Shown here piece by piece: positions 52,068 to 61,787 of a stretch of 64,000 nucleotides of DNA. The stretch comes from Temnothorax longispinosus (taxonomy: Eukaryota; Arthropoda; Insecta; Hymenoptera; Formicidae). Position 1 is the stretch's first letter. Each line of letters opens with the position of its first letter. The stretch is taken from contig NC_092363.1 in assembly GCF_030848805.1 (NCBI RefSeq), positions 11,700,886 to 11,764,885 of the forward strand, written 5' to 3'. Under the pieces are notes generated by a model that had not been told where the DNA came from, made no database searches, and saw only the letters and a program-made list of their open reading frames with translations. A program made the translations under genes and the position numbers.

Positions 52068-52290
52068 GATAGACAAATTAATAAATTATTTAATAGAACA
52101 TAATGTGATAAGTAATAAAATACATTGTCCAAAGTACAATAATAAATTAAAGTTAAACAGAGATAATTTCTCATTTTGTTGTCGAAAAGTATTATATGAG
52201 AAAAATAAACATAAAAAATATGTGAAGAAACAATGCACATTGAAAGGAAGTGTTAGATTTAATACATGGTTTAGCAGATCTAACTTAAAC
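52068..52290 (+). repeat. Inverted duplicate of the Merlin transposase first exon
   Basis: The plus strand encodes KLINYLIEHNVISNKIHC and LNRDNFSFCCRKVLYEKNK, nearly identical to the minus-strand exon at 53,180-53,400. A few substitutions separate them, for example CPKYN here against CPNCN. Confidence 0.88.
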
Positions 52291-52299
52291 TTGAAATTA

Positions 52300-53464
52300 T
52301 GTAGCTTCCGAGACATCTGCTTCATTGTCCACAGTCTTCGGTGGATACAATTTCGCAATTGCACGGAAAAAACTGCTTAAGCGATCTTCATAAGCATGAA
52401 CGCGTTTGAAGAGATATTCAGCTAAATATCCCACTAAATGCGAAGAACGCGTTCCATATCGTGGGATATTAGCCCTTACTTCTCTTCAAACACGTTCAAT
52501 GTGCTGAGTGTGGGCTCCTGAATAGACAAACAAATAGAAATTAGTAACGCTAAGTTTAGTGTTGTGTATTTCGAATGCATATGTTGCTCTTTAAATATTT
52601 GCAATGTAATTACCGGTATTTGGGTCGACAAAATTCATCGAGTGATTTACTGTTAGATGTTGGAAGCCTTCACTGTTTAAACAGTTGTACGACTTCCAAT
52701 AATCCGACATTCTCGTCGTCCCAGGTAGAATCCACTCCTTGATCAGCGCAAGCCGAGTTTTTTCCGTGCGGTCTTGCACTGGCACAATAAAATTTTTTTT
52801 TGTGCCACGTTTGTATCCACCGAAAATCCACTTTCCCTCGATTATTCGGCCACGATTGTACTTTTTTTTGCTGAATTTTGCTTCGTCTATTTCGACGATT
52901 ATATTGGGCCCTCCAAGTTTCGTTGAGTTCTTTTCGGCCCAATATATGCAAACCTATTATAACAAATCAACATAACAAATTCTATAAATATATATCTATT
53001 GAACATATATTCATTGTATTAGGTATATTAAATTATACTTACTTCTCGGCAAAAAGAAATCCAGTCAACAACCGAATGCTGAGAAAGTTGTAACTCTGTG
53101 CACATAAACATAGTCTCGGAGATCTTAACATAATAAAATATGCAGTCATCCTGCATATTGTTTCCAGGCTTAAGTTAGATTTGCTGAACCATGTATCAAA
53201 TCTAACACTTCCTTTAAATGTGCATTGTTTCTTCACATATTTTTTATGTTTATTTTTCTCATATAATACTTTCCGACAACAAAATGAGAAATTATCTCTG
53301 TTCAACTTTAATTTATTATTGCAATTCGGACAATATATTTCATTGCTTATCACATTATGTTCTATTAAATAATTTATTAATTTGTCTTTATCGTGAGTCA
53401 CTGCCAAAAACTCGTGCAGCTGCATTTTGACACAATAACTTATGATAAAACAAAAGAATATCAT
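52300..53464 (-). pseudogene. Merlin transposase (ISXO2/IS1595-like DDE), spliced and broken
   Basis: The first exon (53,039-53,464) carries a zinc ribbon (CPNCNNKL...FCCRK). The middle part (about 52,590-52,958) has NIIVEIDEAKFSKKK with the first Asp, GKWIFGG, and MSDYWKSY with the second Asp followed by VNHSMNFVDPNTG. The last part (about 52,300-52,525) has GAHTQHIERV with the likely third acidic residue, RANIPRYGTR and LAEYLFKRVH. A TGA stands where Trp is expected after HIERV. A putative intron separates the middle and last parts. The enzyme would cut and paste the element. Confidence 0.87.
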
Positions 53465-53751
53465 TTCGAATTACCAACCAAACAGTTGTCACGTGACCTC
53501 TTGCATGCGCGTGCAGCCACTGAGCATGCGCATATGGCTGCAGGGCATCTTCGTAGTCGCTACAGCTCGTCGGTATGACAGGTCTCATAACTGATAGTAG
53601 TCAACTTTAACCGTTAATATCTCGCTTCGTGGGGCAGAGCGACACTTTTTTCTGCCAGATTCGGTCGTTTTGTGCAAAAACGCGTCGATTAAGCCTAAGT
53701 TCAACGAAATCGGTGAGGAGGCCCAAATTCTTCAGATTTACCGTTACTTGC

Positions 53752-54145
53752 TATAAGAAAGTACTGAGAGTGCCTAGTCTTTTGAGTATAACGCATCGAG
53801 CTGTTTCCTCGGAGATTGGTGACGTTGACCAACCCATGCTCATCGCAGCCGCCGAAATACCAAAGCAATAACAGGACCAAAGGGACCGCAGAGTACGGCG
53901 TTCAACCTCTCCTCGATGGACGAAAACTACAGCTACTCCACCAGACGGCGGCCACCGCCATAGTGCGGAACAAACGACCCTTCAGGGCCACATATATAGA
54001 AACCTCTATGATTGTACATACTAGGATTAAGAATAAAACGTGTATATATTGCCTTATCTCTTTACGACTCCACCTACACTGCGCTTCCCATCGTCCTACG
54101 AGCGAATATATGGCAACGAGCCAAAATAAAGTGGCCATAGCGCCA
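53752..54145. other. Unassigned, LTR-like stretch
   Basis: A TATA-like CATATATAGAAACC (about 53,990) is followed by AATAAAACG (about 54,034) roughly 45 bp later, an arrangement typical of a short LTR. No terminal duplication or partner copy was found. Confidence 0.3.
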
Positions 54146-54149
54146 TAAC

Positions 54150-54297
54150 TATCTACTAAATTTTTTTTAGTTGACCTTGTTAACACGAACGAATTCGTGT
54201 TAACGAGGGACAAGATTTCCTTGTTAACCCGAACACCCGGTTAATACGAACTCGAATCCCGAAGTCCCTTCGAGTTTGTGTTAACGAAGGTTTACTA
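54150..54297. repeat. Possible pogo/Tigger terminal sequence
   Basis: Contains GTTAACACGAACGAATTCGTGTTAAC, an inverted pair, given here only as the halves GTTAACACGAA and TTCGTGTTAAC. It ends GTTAACGAAGGTTTACTA next to a TA-rich target. Read on the minus strand, AGTAAACCTTCGTTAACAC resembles pogo/Tigger termini, consistent with the helix-turn-helix remnant at 51107. Confidence 0.35.
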
Positions 54298-54307
54298 TAT
54301 ATATATA

Positions 54308-54335
54308 GTACCAAATACCAATGTAGGTATTTGGT
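54308..54335. repeat. Short perfect hairpin
   Basis: ACCAAATACC and GGTATTTGGT are inverted copies separated by six bases. Possibly a transposon end or footprint. Confidence 0.6.
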
Positions 54336-54547
54336 ACCGCAGGAGGTCGATTATCCCTCCGGGTGTCGGCCTACTACCGACGTCTTGATGAGAGGAATTG
54401 AGGAATAATTACACACTCGAGTACTGCTGATAAAATAATACTTTATTGCAGACCACGCAATAGCCACGAGAGTCCATACAAATTTACAATATAAGATAGA
54501 AAAAAATTTTATAACTATCTAACAAACAGTAATACAGCATTGCGCCA

Positions 54548-54842
54548 CATAGATTTTCTGTAGTAAATTTACCGCTCTACAAAAAAAGTTCTCTTATCAT
54601 TTTTTCATAAATTCAACCGTTCAAAAGATATTCAAAGTTAAAGTTTGATAAATTTCATAAAACTTGTTTTTGCTTCTTATCAATTTTGTATCATATCGAC
54701 TATCAAAAATTATGAAATAATCAATACACATTTTTGTAGAAAATTTAACGATCTACAAAAAAGGTCTCTTATATATTTTTCATAAATATAACCATTTAGA
54801 CGATATTAAGGTTTAAAGTTCAAAATATAAACAGTTCCCAAA
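54548..54842. repeat. Two ~95-bp imperfect direct repeats in AT-rich DNA
   Basis: Copies at about 54,548-54,650 and 54,742-54,840 share TGTAG.AAATTTA, CTCTACAAAAAA-like, GTCTCTTAT and TTTTTCATAAAT blocks in the same order. The rest of 54,340-55,070 is AT-rich without a gene. Confidence 0.6.
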
Positions 54843-55074
54843 ACTCAATTTTGCGTACCTTTTTTAAGCAATTTTACAGTTTTTTGTACGTTTTTCTCCA
54901 TAAAACCATAGTGGCCATCATGAAAAAAATCTCATAGCTATTTAGCAAATCTTTTTTAAATGAAGGGTAGGTACAAAAAACGTAAAGAATAAATTTGTGT
55001 TGTTGTTCTGCACAATTGTTTTCTAGGTCAAAATGAAAAAGGGAAAAATCGCTAATTTTTACAATGTATTGTAT

Positions 55075-56262
55075 TATATTTATTGTATATCCCCGTAGGG
55101 TTTACAAGGTGTTTTTTTTATGAGGAATGTACCCAAACCTCTTACAAACAATTATCTAACTTTCACAATATAAACAAAATACAAAATAAACACAAGCTCC
55201 GCTCCGCTCCCCTTGGTCGTCTTCCTCTTTTTTTCCCCCCGCTTCTGCTTCGCCCCCGCCCTAGGTCCTCAGTCCCTCCTATCTCGTCTCCTCCTATTTG
55301 GCCCAGTCCCTCTTTCTTCCTTCCTCCTTCTCATCTTCCGACTCCCCTCCGACGAGCAGCTTCTCCTCCATCTCCTTCGACATCTCCTCATCCTCCGATC
55401 TCCCTGTACTCCTACGTGTTCTCCCCTCTATTTTCTCCTCCCTCTTCTCTCTCTCTCTCTCTCTATCTCTCTTTTCCACCGACTTGTTCTCGTGTATTTT
55501 CACCCCTATTCTATTCCCTGCCTTTCTTCTCGCTTCCAGCACCCGCCACTTCTTCTCTTCGTCTCCCAACTTCACCAGTATGGTTAACCACATTCCCCTC
55601 TGTCCCATCACAATCACCTCTCTCACCGTCACCCTTACCTTGAGTCCTTCCGCGAACAACTCCTTCACCTTCTCCCAATTCGACTCCTTGCCTCTCCATT
55701 TCTCCTTCTCTACCCTTAAAATCACGTTCCTTTTCCTTTGATCGTCCTCGTTCTTTTCCCCTGTCCCCGCCCGCCATTTCTTCTTCCCAGCCCCACTCTC
55801 CTCATCATCCTCCCTCTTCCTTTTTCCTCCCTTTAGCTCCAGTCTTTCTACCTTTCTCTCCAATCTTCTCACTTTCTCCTCAAGCTCCTCTATCCTCTCT
55901 TCATTCCTTTTATCAGCCTCTTTCTTCTCCTTCGCCATTTTCTTTACTTTCTCCTCTAGCTCCTCTAGCCTCTCCTCTTTTCTTTTGTCACCCTCTTTCT
56001 TCTCCTTCGTCATCTTCCTTAATTTCTCCTCCACTATCCTTCCTACCGCCTCCGCTATCGCTCTTCCCTCGTATTCCATCCTGGGTTATCTGTAACAAGT
56101 TAAATGATCGACCCTTCTTAATTCCGTTTCCATTTTCCTCCTCCTCCTCTCTCTTCCTCCTCCTCACCCCCACCCCTCCTATTACCCTCTTCCCTCCTCT
56201 AATTTCTCCGCCTCCCCTTTTCGTCCCCTTCTTTCCCCTTCTAACTCTAACATCCATTCCTC
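55075..56262 (-). mobile_element. LINE D: internally deleted copy (ORF1 joined to 3' UTR)
   Basis: The minus-strand 3' end (about 55,075-55,200) matches the 3' UTR of LINE A in pattern: TTTGTAA..GTTTGGG followed by CCTTGTAAACCCT. ORF1 lies directly upstream and no ORF2 sequence remains between them. Looks like a non-autonomous deletion derivative. Confidence 0.7.
55294..56079 (-). CDS. LINE D ORF1 protein, intact
   Basis: 261 residues without a break. It begins MEYEGRAIAEAVGRIVEEKL. A long coiled coil with two near-repeats (ELEEKVKKMAKEKKEADKR and the preceding equivalent) is followed by a Lys-rich linker. An RRM-like part has RKRNVILRVEK, VREVIVMGQRGMWLTILVKL and RRKAGNRIGVKIHENK. The C-terminus is Glu-rich. 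The protein would bind LINE RNA and could act in trans if expressed, but no promoter evidence is seen. Confidence 0.65.
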   Translation of the reverse strand: MEYEGRAIAEAVGRIVEEKLRKMTKEKKEGDKRKEERLEELEEKVKKMAKEKKEADKRNEERIEELEEKVRRLERKVERLELKGGKRKREDDEESGAGKKKWRAGTGEKNEDDQRKRNVILRVEKEKWRGKESNWEKVKELFAEGLKVRVTVREVIVMGQRGMWLTILVKLGDEEKKWRVLEARRKAGNRIGVKIHENKSVEKRDREREREKREEKIEGRTRRSTGRSEDEEMSKEMEEKLLVGGESEDEKEEGRKRDWAK

Positions 56263-56283
56263 TCCTTCCCCTTCCTCATCTAG

Positions 56284-56540
56284 CTACCATCCCAACGCTT
56301 CCTGCCAACTACCATTTCCTGCTTCCCATCTCCTACATTCTTCCCACACATGCTCCCATGTTTCCTCCCTATGATCACATAGTCTACATTTCTTCTTCTC
56401 TTCCGTTTCCCAGAATCTGCTCTTCCTCATCTCAGTCCCTAATCTAAATCTCGCCACCCTGCTCCATCTACTCTTTTCCCATCCCTTCTTTAAATAACCC
56501 GGTATCCCCTCTTCTTTTATTAACTTGTACCATTTATTAT
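56284..56540 (-). pseudogene. LINE C ORF2 C-terminus
   Basis: Contains NKWYKLIKEEGIPGYLKKGW, matching LINE A, and a terminal zinc-knuckle-like CRLCDHREETWEHVWEEC. It ends GW-stop at about 56,281. It directly continues the frame from 58,478 across the LTR insert. Confidence 0.8.
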
Positions 56541-56544
56541 AGTC

Positions 56545-58473
56545 TGCAACCCGATTTCCCTCGGTCTCGCTGGCCGAAGGGGCGCGGCTGCAAATTAACC
56601 CGCTGATTGCCGGACGATAGTTCCAAGGGGATAACGAAATCACATCTCTTACCGTAATTCCCGTATCTGAGGTCTTGGGCAATACCTTTCGATTGGGCGC
56701 CAGGTGCGATTATAGACGCGCACCACGTCTCGATAACGTCCACCTCCCTAGCCTCGCCGCGAGCTCAGGGCGTAGTTCCGCGTGACAGGGGTGAAGGTGG
56801 AGAAGGAGCGTGACGCAAGCAACACACAAAATAAAGCTCGACGATAAACAATATTAATCAGATATATTTCACATAAGGAACAAGTAAATCGTAGTGGGAA
56901 ACCAAGGCCGGATATCGCTCGAATGGCCGGTACCAACGCGGTAATCGGATCGGCAGTTAAAGCACGCGCGGAGCGCGTGATGTTCACGTCCGCGAGACTC
57001 CCTTCGCGAACGAAGCTCTCAAGCGAGCCCAGCAATCTCGATTTGTATAAGCGCGACCACGCGGTAACGCCGATCCGTCCACGCCTTAATCCTCAGATCC
57101 CGAACGCACGGCGATTCTCATACGCCCGACATAAACAGTTCTCATACGCTCGACATAAACAACTCTCCTACGCTCGACATAAACGATTCTCACACGCACG
57201 ACACAATGTCCGTAGCGCGAGCCCACAAGTACGCAACGCTATGTAATGGCGCGCTCGCGAGATTCTTCCTCGAGCAAGCGCGACGATATTTGCCCGCGCA
57301 CGCGACGCAAAATATCCGCGGAACTTGTAACGCACCACAAGGTGCCCGGCGCGGTCCCTCCCGACACGCACACGGGATTCCCGCACACGACACGCAACAA
57401 TTTACCCGAATACGCAACACTAAGTACAATATCCACCGGAGCGTACCACGCGCGCCCTCGGCACGCTTCCGTCCACGATTCACAAAATACGCACGGCGAT
57501 AACCGCGAATTGACTGTCGATCATACGCGAGCTTTCGAGTAGGGCTTTCAGAGATATTCCTGGCTACGATCTCGGCCGGCCACGCGCCCGCGGTCCCGAC
57601 AAATAGCCGCGATAATCTACCCGGCATCCACAACGGCGGGAGCCGGTATCTAAGTGCAACACGTAATCAGGCCGATTCACACGGTAATCTAATCGATATG
57701 TACATTTACTGGCGCCGGGTCGCGACCGAGATCGAACCCTCAATTACTTGGCGGCGCCGGAGTAGAGATCTTACAGTGATAGCTGCTCGCTGCTGCTCGG
57801 CGGCGTCGGAGCGCTCGTCCTGGGGTGGCTCCTCGTCCGCAGCTAAATCGACAGTGAGGAGCGGTCGGCTCGGCGGGACCACGCCGGGCCCCCGCACGCG
57901 CGCCCTCAAGCTCGCGGTTTTTCCGCCCCGCCGATTGGTCGTGTGTGTCGCCCTGTTCGCGACGTTGCAGACGATTTCTGCCATTTTCCCGCGGCCCGTT
58001 TGATTTGGCTGCTGGATGTGCGTGGGCCCCTCGCGGTTTCCCGCCCGGCTGGCCAGACCGTGGCGGCGCCGCTCGGCCCTCGGGGCGCCGTCGGGTGAAG
58101 TGTGCAGGTCGTCCACCCGCGCTGCAGTCGCGGTGGTACACCCATGTTCATGCTGCGGCGGGGCCGTGTTACGCTGTGCGAGACATTCCCGGCGCTTTTC
58201 CAGCGGCAGGTCCCGGTGGCCCGCCCGTCGGCCGACCACTCCGCCGTGCGTCCTCCGAGCGCCCGTTCCTCCCTCGTCGCGACTATCGTCGTTACATTCA
58301 GTCGGTGATCCCACGCTCCGGCACCACCTGTCATCCCTACGGAACTTAGCTAGAAAAGGTTAGTTAACGCGGGTAGCCCTTCCTCGACTCGAGTCGAGGC
58401 GCCATCCCTGACCTTCCCCTCGCCTCGGCCGAGCTACCGTCTGGGCGGAGGACGCGACAAATGTCACGTCACA
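56545..58473 (-). repeat. Solo LTR related to Gypsy C, AGTC target duplication
   Basis: 1,929 bp. On the minus strand it begins TGTGACGTGACATTTGTCGCG, clearly akin to the Gypsy C LTR start, and it ends GGTTGCA. AGTC flanks both sides (56541-56544 and 58474-58477). No internal coding region is present. GC-rich open frames inside on both strands are not considered genes. Confidence 0.85.
57112..57206. repeat. 24-bp tandem repeat inside the solo LTR
   Basis: Four units resembling TTCTCATACGCTCGACATAAACA occur in a row. The Gypsy C LTRs do not show an obvious equivalent. Confidence 0.8.
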
Positions 58474-58477
58474 AGTC

Positions 58478-59366
58478 TGATTCCTCGATCCTCACCCATC
58501 TCTCTCTCCTTTGGACTTCTTTATCCCTACCAAACAGTTTGTTATACCATTCGTCACCATCTTCTCTCAGGCTTTCCAGATCTTTTAACTCTACTCCTCT
58601 GTCTTCAAAGAACTTCCCTCTTTCCCTCTCCCAGCACGAACCTGTTTTCCCTTCCTTCTCCCTTCCCTTCAACTCCTCCCAACATATCCTCGCCAGTTTA
58701 CTTCCTCTACCCTTCTCTAACTTTTTCTCAAATCTCCCTGCCCTTCCTCTTAATTTCTCCCTTTACATCTCCTCCCTGACAAGGTACCACGGTGTTCTTC
58801 CATCTACTCCCAAGACCCATCTGATATACCTCTCTTCTATCTTTTCCATTCCTTTCCTTTCTTTCCACCCCCATATTTCCGCTCCATATCCCAGGACCGT
58901 CCACACCAGTCTATCAAACAGCCACAGCCTTTTTCTCCAGTCTCTCCCAAATCTCCTCTTCCCTATTCCCCAGACCTTCCCCATCACTGCCTCTGCTTTC
59001 TTGATCCTTTCCCTTACCTGCGCTTCCTGCCCTCCATTCCTTTGAAACATGTACCCTAAGTATCAAAATTCCTTCACCTCTCCTAGTTCTTTTCCTTCTT
59101 ATCTCCACCTTTTCTTACTGTCCCTCCCTCCCCCTTTCCTAAATCTCATTATTTTTGTTTTTCCCACATTTAGCTCCAACCTCTTCCTGCTTAGGTATCC
59201 TTCCAATCTTTCCAACATGCTCCTCATTTGATCCTCGTCCTCCGCCATTAACACTACGTCGTCTGCATACGCCAATGTATACACCCTCTTGCCTCCTAAC
59301 ATTATGCCTCCCCATTTAACTCTGCCCATTTCCTGTTCCATATCCGCCAATAACACTAAAACAACC
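58478..59366 (-). pseudogene. LINE C ORF2: RT C-terminal part and following domain
   Basis: Contains the catalytic box AYADDVVLMAEDEDQM (about 59,225-59,275), LNVGKTKIMRFRKGGG, then RWVLGVDGRTPWYLVREEM. The pieces fall in different frames, so indels have broken it. Catalytic residues are present. Confidence 0.82.
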
Positions 59367-60430
59367 TGTTGTCGAAGCGCGGATCTAGCTCGCGGCGGGT
59401 CTAGGTTCGACGGAGGCGCGGAGGGACAGAGGCAAGGTGGGTGCCGACAAAATGAAGCGTATTCGTCCGGTTTAACAAAATAACAACGTTTATTTAATAG
59501 CAATGAACGATCATGATAGATACAATGAGTGATGTGTCGCGGGCGGCGCGCGGTAACTCGCAGTACGTACGGGGCGGAGCCGGGACTTTCGGCGGTCTCG
59601 CGGGCCGAATCGTGTTACAATGAGTATCGGTACAGGCGGAGCCGGTTTTCCCGGGCGGTGCGGATCGGAGCGCGGGAAAATGGCGCGCGGCGTAGATCGC
59701 GAAGCGCGGGCAAGACCGCGGTAATTCGGCGCGGTTGGCGGCGGGATCGAACTTAGCGCGAGATCGACCACCGAGAAACACTCGGCAGTGGCTACGAGCG
59801 GCTAGCTCGAGGAGAAACGGCGCGAGTACGGCCACCGGGCAGCGTTCGGTGGAGGCCGACTGCAAGCGCCGCGATGTGGAGCGGTTCCGATCGAGAAGCG
59901 CTCGGTGGAGGCAGAGAAGCGCTCTGCCCTCGGTCGAATATCCTCGGGGAGGAAGCTAGTCGTTTGTCGAGACACACTCGACGAAGACAGAGAATGCCAG
60001 AGGCGCTCTACCTTCTTTTCTGACTTGGTGTAGAAACTCAGGATCGGTGCGGTCGGTGAGACGGATGATCAGGAATCGCGAATTGTTCCAGCGACGCCGG
60101 GCTTATATACGCGTCGCGGCGGCGTCGCGGCGTGGTGGGGTAGCGACGGCGGTCGCGAGCGCCGGGACGGTGCGGCGGAACGATCCGTGCTTACGGCGTC
60201 CCGACGCTGCGATCGCGTTCGGCGGTCTTCGGCCGCCTTCGGCCTCGCTCGGTGCGTCGAGGTGGTTGCCGCGGTAAGTCCGTTCGCGGACTTCCTAACG
60301 ATACATGGCGTAATTAAACATACATTGGGTATACCGTGCCCGTTCTTCACCCCGCGGGTGGTCGGCTGGGTGGTCTCGGCGTAATGTTCCTGCCGGAACG
60401 ATGCAGATTTGGGGGCGCATCGTTGCAACA
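59367..60430 (-). repeat. LTR-like insertion in LINE C
   Basis: GC-rich, about 1.06 kb. On the minus strand it starts TGTTGCAACG and ends CGACAACA, has a TATATAAG box (about 60,103) and a polyadenylation-like signal (about 59,490), all in LTR order. The flank was not resolved: 11 extra bases (59,356-59,366) separate the left end from LINE sequence, and TGTT could be the duplicated target. Open frames inside are not considered genes. Confidence 0.6.
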
Positions 60431-60434
60431 CATT

Positions 60435-60890
60435 GAACAATAACGGGCTCAATGGGCATCCCTTACACCCCTTCCCGTCCAGAACTCTTCCCCCATCCGT
60501 TTCCTACCCTTACCCTGCTTCTCGTCTCCCTTAGAATCTCCTCCGTTCTCCTCACCAGCCCTTCCCTTATTCCCCTTTCTCTCATTAATTTTATCAGTAC
60601 TCCTCTATCCACCGAGTCAAATGCCGCCTTCAGGTCCACAAAACATGCTATCAGTTTTCACCCCTTTTTTTCTAACCTTCTGTTCACCAAGTAATTCAAC
60701 ACATATATATTGTCTATAGTTCCCATCCCCCTTCTGAAGCCTGTCTGATTTTGTGGCACTATTCTTTTTCTCTCTATCTCCTCTCTCATCTTATATAAAG
60801 ACGACATTATTGTCACTCCTCTATACTTCTCCGCCCTTTTACCTTCCCCTTTCTTTATGATTGGCGCGATTATTCCTTCCTTCCAGATTT
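60435..60890 (-). pseudogene. LINE C ORF2: RT N-terminal part
   Basis: Reads GIIAPIIKKGEGKRAEKYRG, NQTGFRRGMGTIDNIYVLN and CFVDLKAAFDSVDRGVLI on the minus strand, the same order as LINE A. A stop in the place of a usual codon (after LEKKG) and a frameshift near 60,490 break it. At 60,890 it joins Polinton integrase sequence. Confidence 0.8.
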
Positions 60891-61341
60891 CGTTTTAACG
60901 TGCGATTGAATCGCTCGACGACCGACGCCTTCATCACCGAATACGTGGAATAATGATTTATACCGTGTTTTCTCACGAGACGTTGCACGTCGGTGTTGTA
61001 AAATTCCTTCCCCATGTCGGTTTGTAGATTACTAGGGCACCTTCCGCTATCTCGAATTATCTCAGCGATAGCGTCAGCTGTCTCGCTGCCACCTTTACCC
61101 TTGAGCGGCACGGCCCACGCGTACTTGCTCAACACATCGATGACGGTGAGTATGTAGTGGTAGCCTCCGTTGAAACGCGAGTACGGACGCATCTCGACGA
61201 TATCAGCCTGTCACAGGTCGTCGTACCCTCGCACTATGACGTGTCTGCGGGGAAAATTTCTTTTCGCCGGTGCATGCAATTCGTCCACCAACCGTCGCTT
61301 TTCGATATTTTTATCCACATCGGTCGATTTTAACGGTCTCA
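60891..61341 (-). pseudogene. int: Polinton copy 2 integrase, C-terminal part missing
   Basis: Retains DIVEMRPYSRFNGG, QTDMGKEFYN and VVERFNRTLK with all three catalytic acids. The Trp codon that is a stop in copy 1 is intact here. A TGA interrupts the codon just before QADIVEM (tgt-cac region near 61,210). After RTLK the frame passes into LINE C sequence, so linker and chromodomain-like tail are lost. Confidence 0.85.
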
Positions 61342-61348
61342 TGTTCGG

Positions 61349-61519
61349 TTAGCGTTTCGTTGACTGTCGATCGTCGTTCTTTGGCTGTACGTAACCGTTT
61401 CTGTTTATGTTTCTGCGTCGTTCATCGCTGTTTCTGAACCGCTTAGAAACCATATCGAGCCGTTCTCGAACCGTTCGTTGTCGTTCGTCGTTGTCAGTTA
61501 ACTGCTTCTTGTCACTCAT
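61349..61519 (-). CDS. Extra 56-residue charged ORF, copy 2 only
   Basis: Starts MSDKKQLTDNDERQRTVRERL and overlaps the stop of the next-upstream gene (ATGA). Its QRTVRERL and RFRNSDERRRN segments resemble QRTIRERL and YERFRNSCELRG of the 91-residue protein, so it looks like a diverged tandem duplicate. Copy 1 has only ~50 bp in this place. Expression is unproven. Confidence 0.45.
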   Translation of the reverse strand: MSDKKQLTDNDERQRTVRERLDMVSKRFRNSDERRRNINRNGYVQPKNDDRQSTKR

Positions 61520-61787
61520 CGTCGTCATCGTCGTCGACGTTCTTTAGCTGTTTGTAGCCTTTCCTGTCTCCGCGTAGTTCACAGCTGTTTCTAAACCGCT
61601 CGTAATCGTTCCTAACCTGTTTTTGAATCGTTCGACAACCGTCCGACAACCGTTCTTGAACCGCTCGACAGCCGTCCGACAACTGTTCTCGATTCGTTCG
61701 TTGCTGTTCGTCACCGTCGTTAATTAACCGTTGCTTCTCTTCACTCGTCGCCGTTCGATAGTCGTTTCTGCTGAACCGTTTCTTCAT
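61512..61787 (-). CDS. Small charged repeat protein, copy 2
   Basis: The 91-residue counterpart of 25272-25547, with the same length, the same REQLSDGC/QERLSDGC repeats and a poly-Asp end. Intact frame despite many substitutions suggests past selection. The start codon overlaps the end of the fibre-like gene by 4 bp. Confidence 0.65.
   Translation of the reverse strand: MKKRFSRNDYRTATSEEKQRLINDGDEQQRTNREQLSDGCRAVQERLSDGCRTIQKQVRNDYERFRNSCELRGDRKGYKQLKNVDDDDDDE

Larger units (their letters stand above)
51590..53743 (-). mobile_element. Merlin (IS1016/IS1595-type) DNA transposon
   Basis: The terminal inverted repeats are about 175 bp (51590-51765 and 53568-53743), starting GGTAAATCTGAAGAATTTGGG. 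An 8-bp duplication flanks it (GCTACTTG at 51582-51589, GTTACTTG at 53744-53751, one mismatch). Merlin elements are known for 8-9-bp duplications and IS1016-like transposases. Inside, an inverted partial duplicate of the transposase first exon (52,068-52,290) lies left of the minus-strand gene. A hairpin-forming repeat (51771-51875) sits near the left end. Confidence 0.9.
56275..60890 (-). mobile_element. LINE C: ORF2 copy interrupted by two LTR insertions
   Basis: Minus-strand ORF2 pieces at 56284-56540, 58,478-59,366 and 60,435-60,890 read in order as one element once two LTR-type inserts are removed. It is cut at 60,890 within the region before RT (WKEGIIAPIIKKGEG), where Polinton copy 2 begins. 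Confidence 0.8.

Noticed and set aside
55083..55741. Plus-strand frames with Ser/Leu/Pro-rich proteins
   Set aside because: Antisense to LINE D ORF1; no domain.
56545..56720. Possible 28S rRNA fragment (site-specific LINE target)
   Set aside because: Some words resembled rRNA, but conserved rRNA blocks could not be matched in order, and an exact LTR duplication explains the boundaries.
57706..58363. GC-rich open frames on both strands (up to 202 residues)
   Set aside because: They lie inside a solo LTR; high GC content lowers stop frequency. No motif on either strand.
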